Assembly: GCA_964581465.1 (NCBI GenBank)
Contig: CAZOOP010000006.1
Coordinates: forward strand, 1 to 64,000
Direction of reading: 5' to 3'
Length of the DNA stretch: 64,000 bases
Source: WJMB01 sp964581465
GTDB taxonomy: Bacteria > RBG-13-66-14
Part shown: piece after piece, positions 59,744-64,000 of the stretch
Position numbering within the stretch: the stretch's first letter is position 1
Layout: every line of letters begins with the position of its first letter
Made by a program: the position numbers and the translations under genes
Notes under the pieces: generated by a model
Told to the model about the DNA's origin: nothing
The model's database searches: none
What the model saw: only the letters and a program-made list of their open reading frames with translations

Positions 59744-60949
59744 ATGACCGGTAGAGAGAAAACTCTCGCCACGGCAGCGCTACTCATCGGCCTGCTGTCA
59801 CCGGTCTCGGTCCTCGCCCAATCCGGCGAGGAGTACCTCTACCCCTTGGTCGACCTGCCGCCGGCGCAGCCGATGGGTGTCATCGCCGAGGATCATCCCA
59901 ACGATTCCGGCGAGCAGATCAACCTGAGCTGGACCCTTTCCATCGATGATCCGCGACGGGGCCGCGGTCGGGGCAATGTGGTCGCCTACCACATCCTGCG
60001 CAAACCCGCCGAGGTCGAGGGGGCGGAGTTCACCCTCATCGATCAGGTCTCCGCCGGCGTGGGTTTCTACAGCGACACGACCTGTGAGCCTGACGAATCC
60101 TACATCTACCGCATCGGCGCCAGCAACGGCAAGTCCATCGGCTACTCCGATCCCACGGTTCCCATCATCTCGGCCTCGCACTTCTTCCACTCCCAGCGCT
60201 GGAACGCCCTGATCGGAGTGCTGCTGCTCTCGGGCCTGTTGATCTACTTCATCTACAGCGCCCGCCAGGGCAAGGAGCTCTTCATCCGGCGCATCGCCGG
60301 ACTGGATGCCGTGGAAGAGGCCCTGGGCCGCGCCACGGAGATGGGCAAACCCATCCTCTACGTTTCCGGTCTGTCGCCCATCAACGATGTGGCCACCATC
60401 GCTTCGGTCAACATCCTGGGCCAGGTGGCTCGCAAGGCGGCGGTCTATGAGATTCGTTTGATCGTCCCCTGCTACGATCCCATCGTGATGGCCGTGGAGC
60501 GCGAGGTCGTCAAGGAGGCCTATCTCGATGTGGGCCGCCCCGACGCCTACAATTCCAACGATGTCTTCTTCGTCACCCAGTCCCAATTCGCCTACGCCGC
60601 CGCAGTCAACGGCATCATGATGCGCGAGAAACCGGCGACGAACTTCTATATGGGCAAGTTCTTCGCCGAGTCGCTGATTCTGGCCGAGACCGGCGCCTCC
60701 ACCGGCGCGATCCAGATCGCCGGCACCGACGCCGTCGTCCAGATCCCCTTCTTCATCACCGCCTGCGACTACTGCATCATGGGCGAGGAGCTTTACGCGG
60801 CCAGCGCCTATATGAGCCGCGAACCTCTTCTTTTGGGTGGCCTGAAGGGCCAGGACTGGGCCAAGTACATCGTCGGCGCCCTGATTCTCATCGGGGTGGT
60901 GACCAGCTTCTTCACCACCTGGTTCGCCGAGTTGTTCAACGTCACCTAG
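59744..60949 (+). CDS. FN3-DUF6754-like membrane protein, paralogue 1
   Basis: 401 residues from the ATG at 59744 (after GGGAGTCCGAA). The signal peptide ends near SVLAQ. Residues about 45-155 form a fibronectin type III-like domain (INLSWTLSIDDP...VVAYHILRKPAEVEG...YSDTTCEPDESYIYRIGAS). One transmembrane helix (WNALIGVLLLSGLLIYFIYSA) leads to a cytosolic alpha/beta domain (GLDAVEEALGRATEMGKPILYVSGLSPINDVATIASVNILGQVARKAAVYEIRLIVPCYDPIV), the region I associate with DUF6754. LLLGGLKGQDWAKY precedes a last helix. The function is unknown. It is 1339 bp upstream of a near-identical copy. Confidence 0.72.
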   Translation: MTGREKTLATAALLIGLLSPVSVLAQSGEEYLYPLVDLPPAQPMGVIAEDHPNDSGEQINLSWTLSIDDPRRGRGRGNVVAYHILRKPAEVEGAEFTLIDQVSAGVGFYSDTTCEPDESYIYRIGASNGKSIGYSDPTVPIISASHFFHSQRWNALIGVLLLSGLLIYFIYSARQGKELFIRRIAGLDAVEEALGRATEMGKPILYVSGLSPINDVATIASVNILGQVARKAAVYEIRLIVPCYDPIVMAVEREVVKEAYLDVGRPDAYNSNDVFFVTQSQFAYAAAVNGIMMREKPATNFYMGKFFAESLILAETGASTGAIQIAGTDAVVQIPFFITACDYCIMGEELYAASAYMSREPLLLGGLKGQDWAKYIVGALILIGVVTSFFTTWFAELFNVT

Positions 60950-61082
60950 GCTACCTCCGCATCCGGGTTTCAAGTCCGACTACAGGAGAAAGCCGGCGTC
61001 GTCACTTGGTTCGCCTTACTAAGCTTGCTGCAGTGCTACATCTTTCCGGGATATTCGGCAAAACAACTCGAAAAGGAGCGAG

Positions 61083-62288
61083 ATGACCGGTGGAGTGAGA
61101 ACTCTCGCGGTGGCGCTGGTGGTCGCCGGCCTGCTGTTACCGGTCGCGGCCTTCGCCCAGACGGGAGAGGAATACCTCTATCCCTTGGTCGACCTGCCGC
61201 CGGCGCAGCCGATGAACGTCATCGCCGAGGATCAGCCCAACGATTCCGGCGAGCAGATCAACCTGAGCTGGACCCTTTCCATCGATGATCCGCGACGGGG
61301 CCGCGGTCGGGGCAATGTGGTCGCCTACCACATCCTGCGCAAACCCGCCGAGGTCGAGGGAGCGGAGTTCGTGCTCATCGATCAGGTTTTCGCCGGTATG
61401 GGGTGGTATTCCGACACCAACTGCGAGCCCGACACGGCCTACACCTACCGCATCGGCGCCAGCAACGGGACTTCGATCCACTACTCCGATCCCACCGAGC
61501 CCGTCGTTTCGGCCTCGCACTTCTTCCACTCCCAGCGCTGGAACGCCCTGATCGGGGTTCTGCTGATCTCGGGCCTGTTGGTCTACTTCATCTACAGCGC
61601 GCGCAAGGGCAAGGAGCTCTTCATCCGGCGCATCGCCGGACTGGACGCCGTGGAAGAGGCTCTGGGCCGCGCCACGGAGATGGGCAAGCCGATCCTCTAC
61701 GTCTCCGGACTGTCATCGATGGCCGACGTGGCCACCATCGCTTCGGTCAACATCCTGGGACAGGTGGCCCGCAAGGCGGCGATCTACGAGATCCGTCTGA
61801 TCGTCCCCTGCTACGATCCCATCGTGATGGCCGTGGAGCGCGAGGTTGTCAAGGAAGCCTACCTCGATGTGGGCCGTCCCGACGCCTACAACTCCAACGA
61901 CATCTTCTTCGTCACCCAGTCCCAGTTCGCCTACGCCGCCGCCGTCAACGGCATCATGCTGCGCGAGCGTCCCGCCACCAACTTCTACATGGGGATGTTC
62001 TTCGCCGAGTCGCTGATCCTGGCCGAAACCGGCGCCTCCACCGGCGCGATCCAGATCGCCGGCACCGACGCCGTCGTCCAGATCCCCTTCTTCATCACCG
62101 CCTGCGACTACTGCATCATGGGCGAGGAGCTTTACGCGGCCAGCGCCTATATGAGCCGCGAACCTCTTCTTTTGGGTGGCCTGAAGGGCCAGGACTGGGC
62201 CAAGTACATCGTCGGCGCCCTGATTCTCATCGGGGTGGTGACCAGCTTCTTCACCACCTGGTTCGCCGAGTTGTTCACCGTCGGCTAG
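61083..62288 (+). CDS. FN3-DUF6754-like membrane protein, paralogue 2
   Basis: 401 residues, ATG after AAAAGGAGCGAG. It has the same architecture and length as paralogue 1, and protein identity is very high across the domain and both helices. DNA identity is uneven: 62028-62277 (250 bp) is identical to 60689-60938, and 61236-61360 (125 bp) is identical to 59897-60021, while other parts differ at many synonymous sites. This patchwork suggests recent gene conversion. Having two copies suggests a heteromeric or dosage role in one membrane complex. Confidence 0.72.
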   Translation: MTGGVRTLAVALVVAGLLLPVAAFAQTGEEYLYPLVDLPPAQPMNVIAEDQPNDSGEQINLSWTLSIDDPRRGRGRGNVVAYHILRKPAEVEGAEFVLIDQVFAGMGWYSDTNCEPDTAYTYRIGASNGTSIHYSDPTEPVVSASHFFHSQRWNALIGVLLISGLLVYFIYSARKGKELFIRRIAGLDAVEEALGRATEMGKPILYVSGLSSMADVATIASVNILGQVARKAAIYEIRLIVPCYDPIVMAVEREVVKEAYLDVGRPDAYNSNDIFFVTQSQFAYAAAVNGIMLRERPATNFYMGMFFAESLILAETGASTGAIQIAGTDAVVQIPFFITACDYCIMGEELYAASAYMSREPLLLGGLKGQDWAKYIVGALILIGVVTSFFTTWFAELFTVG

Positions 62289-62383
62289 TGGTGCTGCAAC
62301 CGTACTCCGCGTTCACACCGAACGCCTCGCCACCGGCTCCGATCCGATCTGCTGGGAGCCGTGCAGGAGAGAAGGAGAGTTAG

Positions 62384-62992
62384 ATGCGCAGGCAGATACC
62401 GCTTGTTATCGTCTTCGTTGTCGGTCTGTTCGGGGCACTGAGCTACTTCATCATGGAGCCGGTGATCCAGGACCTGCGCGAGCAGATGCTCACCTGGCTG
62501 AGAATCATCGCGGCCTTCGCGCTGGGGCTGGGTATCGCCAGCTTCCTGCGCAACCACGGTCGCCGGATGACTCGCCAGGTGCCGGGATGGGGCTTCAACG
62601 TCGTCGCCATCCTGAGTTTTCTCTCGATGACCTTCATCGGTCTGGTCTGGGGAATCGAAGAGGGCACGCTTTTCCGCGAGCTCTTCGATAACGCCCAGGT
62701 GCCGATGGAGGCCACCATGTTCAGCCTATTGGCCTTCTTTATCGCCTCGGCTTCGTTCCGCGCATTCCGCGCCCGCTCCAAGGAGGCCACGCTGCTTTTG
62801 GCGGCGGCGGTCATCGTGATGCTGGGGCGCGTTTTGGATTTCGATTGGCTCTCGGGCATCACCGAGTGGATTCTCGAGGTACCCAACGGCGCCGCTCAGC
62901 GCGGCATCATCATCGGCGTCGGTCTGGGTATGATCGCCACCGCCCTACGCATCATTCTGGGTATCGAGCGTTCCTACCTGGGTGGTGAATGA
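62384..62992 (+). CDS. Polytopic membrane protein of the DUF6754-like cluster
   Basis: 202 residues, ATG after GAGAAGGAGAGTTAG. It has about six hydrophobic helices (IPLVIVFVVGLFGALSYFI; WLRIIAAFALGLGIASFL; GFNVVAILSFLSMTFIGLVWG; EATMFSLLAFFIASASF; EATLLLAAAVIVMLGRVL; AAQRGIIIGVGLGMIATALRII). There is no known motif. It is placed between the paralogue pair and the next cluster gene (20 bp gap to the latter), so it is probably a subunit of the same complex. Confidence 0.68.
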   Translation: MRRQIPLVIVFVVGLFGALSYFIMEPVIQDLREQMLTWLRIIAAFALGLGIASFLRNHGRRMTRQVPGWGFNVVAILSFLSMTFIGLVWGIEEGTLFRELFDNAQVPMEATMFSLLAFFIASASFRAFRARSKEATLLLAAAVIVMLGRVLDFDWLSGITEWILEVPNGAAQRGIIIGVGLGMIATALRIILGIERSYLGGE

Positions 62993-63011
62993 TCCCTAGA
63001 AGGAGATGCTG

Positions 63012-63890
63012 ATGAAGAAGTTGTTACAAAAGCTCCTGGTGCTCGACCGACGCTGGATATTCCTCGTCATCGGCTTGGTGGTGATCATCGCCCTGGTCGC
63101 GCCCTGCACCACCCCTATCGGGATCACCACGCCGGTCCAGTCGTTCTATGACATCATCGACAACGCCGAGAAGGACAAGCCGGTGCTGGTCTCCTTCGAC
63201 CTGGGGCCCAGCACACTGCCCGAGCTCGAACCGATGCTGCGGGCCGTGGTCCGCCACGCCTTCCTTAACGATGTCAGTATCATTGCCACCGCCATGCTGA
63301 TCCAAGCGCCGGGAATCGCCGAGCGCATCCTCGTCGAGGTCACCGAAGAACTCAACGCGGAGTTCGAGGATCAGGGCATCGATCGGCGCATCGAGATGGG
63401 CAAGGACTGGGTCTTCCTCGGTTTCCGCGCCGGCGTGGCCGCTGTCATGCTGGGCATCGACGAGGAGATCCGCAACGTCTACCCCACCGATTACTACGGC
63501 ACCTACCTGGACGATGTCCCTATGATGCAAAACGTCCACAACTACTACGACATGAGCGCCGTGGTAACAGTCTCGGGAACCCAGATCCCTGAAAGCTGGG
63601 TCATGTACGCCGGCGGTCCCAGCGGTGTCCCCGTGCTGGTAGGCGTCACCGCCGTCATGGCGCCCAACTTTTACGCCTATCTGCAGACCGGCCAGATGGC
63701 CGGCATGCTGGGCGGGCTAAAGGGCGCCAGCGAGTACGAGCGCTTGATGGACTACGACGGCATGGCCACCAAGGGCATGATCGCCCAGCTCTGGGTCCAC
63801 GTCACGATCGTCATCTTCATTCTCTTGGGTAACGTCGCTTACTTCGTCACCCGCAGCGGCAAAAAGAAGCGCCTGAGCGTGCAACGATAA
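63012..63890 (+). CDS. Membrane protein with a DUF6754-like central domain
   Basis: 292 residues from the ATG at 63012, six bases after AGAAGGAG. A first helix (WIFLVIGLVVIIALVAP) is followed by a domain with DKPVLVSFDLGPSTLPELEPMLRAVVRHAFLNDVSIIATAML and, near the end, AGMLGGLKGASEYERL and a last helix (VTIVIFILLGNVAYFV). GKPIL-VSGL and LGGLKG in the FN3 paralogues lie in the same order, so I infer a common fold without the FN3 part. The function is unknown. Confidence 0.65.
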   Translation: MKKLLQKLLVLDRRWIFLVIGLVVIIALVAPCTTPIGITTPVQSFYDIIDNAEKDKPVLVSFDLGPSTLPELEPMLRAVVRHAFLNDVSIIATAMLIQAPGIAERILVEVTEELNAEFEDQGIDRRIEMGKDWVFLGFRAGVAAVMLGIDEEIRNVYPTDYYGTYLDDVPMMQNVHNYYDMSAVVTVSGTQIPESWVMYAGGPSGVPVLVGVTAVMAPNFYAYLQTGQMAGMLGGLKGASEYERLMDYDGMATKGMIAQLWVHVTIVIFILLGNVAYFVTRSGKKKRLSVQR

Positions 63891-63906
63891 GGAGAGGGGG
63901 GAAACC

Positions 63907-64000
63907 TTGGAATTAGCCACCGACATCTGGGTCTGGGTAGCCGCGATCCTGACGCTCTTCGTCTACTCATTCCTCATCAAAGACAACCCTCTCTATAAGT
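63907..64000 (+). CDS. Membrane protein of the same cluster (partial, runs off the window)
   Basis: It starts with TTG at 63907 after GGAGAGGGGGGAAACC, 16 bp behind the previous stop. The 31 visible residues begin LELATDIWVWVAAILTLFVY and end KDNPLYK: one transmembrane helix and a short loop. The close spacing puts it in the DUF6754-like operon. Confidence 0.6.
   Translation, partial: MELATDIWVWVAAILTLFVYSFLIKDNPLYK

Overview
The window reads as a chromosomal piece of a high-GC, Gram-negative bacterium. It carries lipid A genes (lpxC, lpxD), outer-membrane assembly genes (bamA, skp), several predicted outer-membrane beta-barrels, many lipoproteins with lipobox cysteines, and at least two proteins ending in a type IX secretion (T9SS) type A sorting domain. 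That combination suggests an FCB-related or candidate-phylum lineage, but I cannot name the taxon from sequence alone.

Layout. 1-9.6 kb: secreted or lipoprotein beta-propellers, an outer-membrane barrel, NAD(P)HX repair (nnr), a GNAT, a GAF protein, a frameshifted SGNH-like lipoprotein and glutamate dehydrogenase. 9.6-11.1 kb: a block of mobile repeats. 11.1-14.6 kb: a beta-propeller and a serine-synthesis pair (class V aminotransferase plus serA). 14.6-15.8 kb: repeats. 15.8-21.1 kb: leftward envelope operon bamA-skp-lpxD-lpxC. 21.6-25.4 kb: PilZ protein, rpoN (sigma-54), lipA and hpf. 25.5-28.7 kb: two related lipoproteins and a three-level nest of repeats. 28.7-33.1 kb: YkgJ-like protein, then a leftward run mazG - membrane protein - tsaE - tsaB with coupled overlaps. 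33.4-38.8 kb: pfkA, bactofilin, small envelope proteins, a LytR_C protein and a lytic transglycosylase. 38.8-40.1 kb: repeats. 40.1-48.7 kb: lipoprotein, accA, a DnaJ-C-like/HExxH protein, a barrel, a TlpA-like thioredoxin, sucC and a PEGA protein. 49-50.5 kb: a T9SS cargo protein. 50.6-52.1 kb: repeats and a dead IS1595-like transposase. 52.2-57.8 kb: ackA, rpmF, plsX, fabH, an outer-membrane barrel and fabD. 57.9-64 kb: a GT-C-type glycosyltransferase and a membrane gene cluster of unknown function with two near-identical FN3-DUF6754-like paralogues, running off the right edge.

Two signals stand out beyond the genes. First, three intergenic palindromes carry the same 16-bp core, TTGGCACGTTTCTTGC, in both arms. 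This is an exact sigma-54 promoter consensus (GG-N10-GC), with arms 40-44 bp apart. A fourth, single sigma-54-type site lies before the T9SS cargo gene, and rpoN itself is in the window. Second, three families of about 320-380 bp MITE-like repeats with short inverted termini fill the intergenic regions. Several copies have perfect or near-perfect 8-bp target duplications and insert into one another. A decayed IS1595/ISXO2-like transposase is bounded by termini of one of these families and is its likely source.

Housekeeping promoters resemble TTGACA-N17-TAnnnT, often with TGC before the -10 box. Most operons end in GC-rich hairpins, which are listed.
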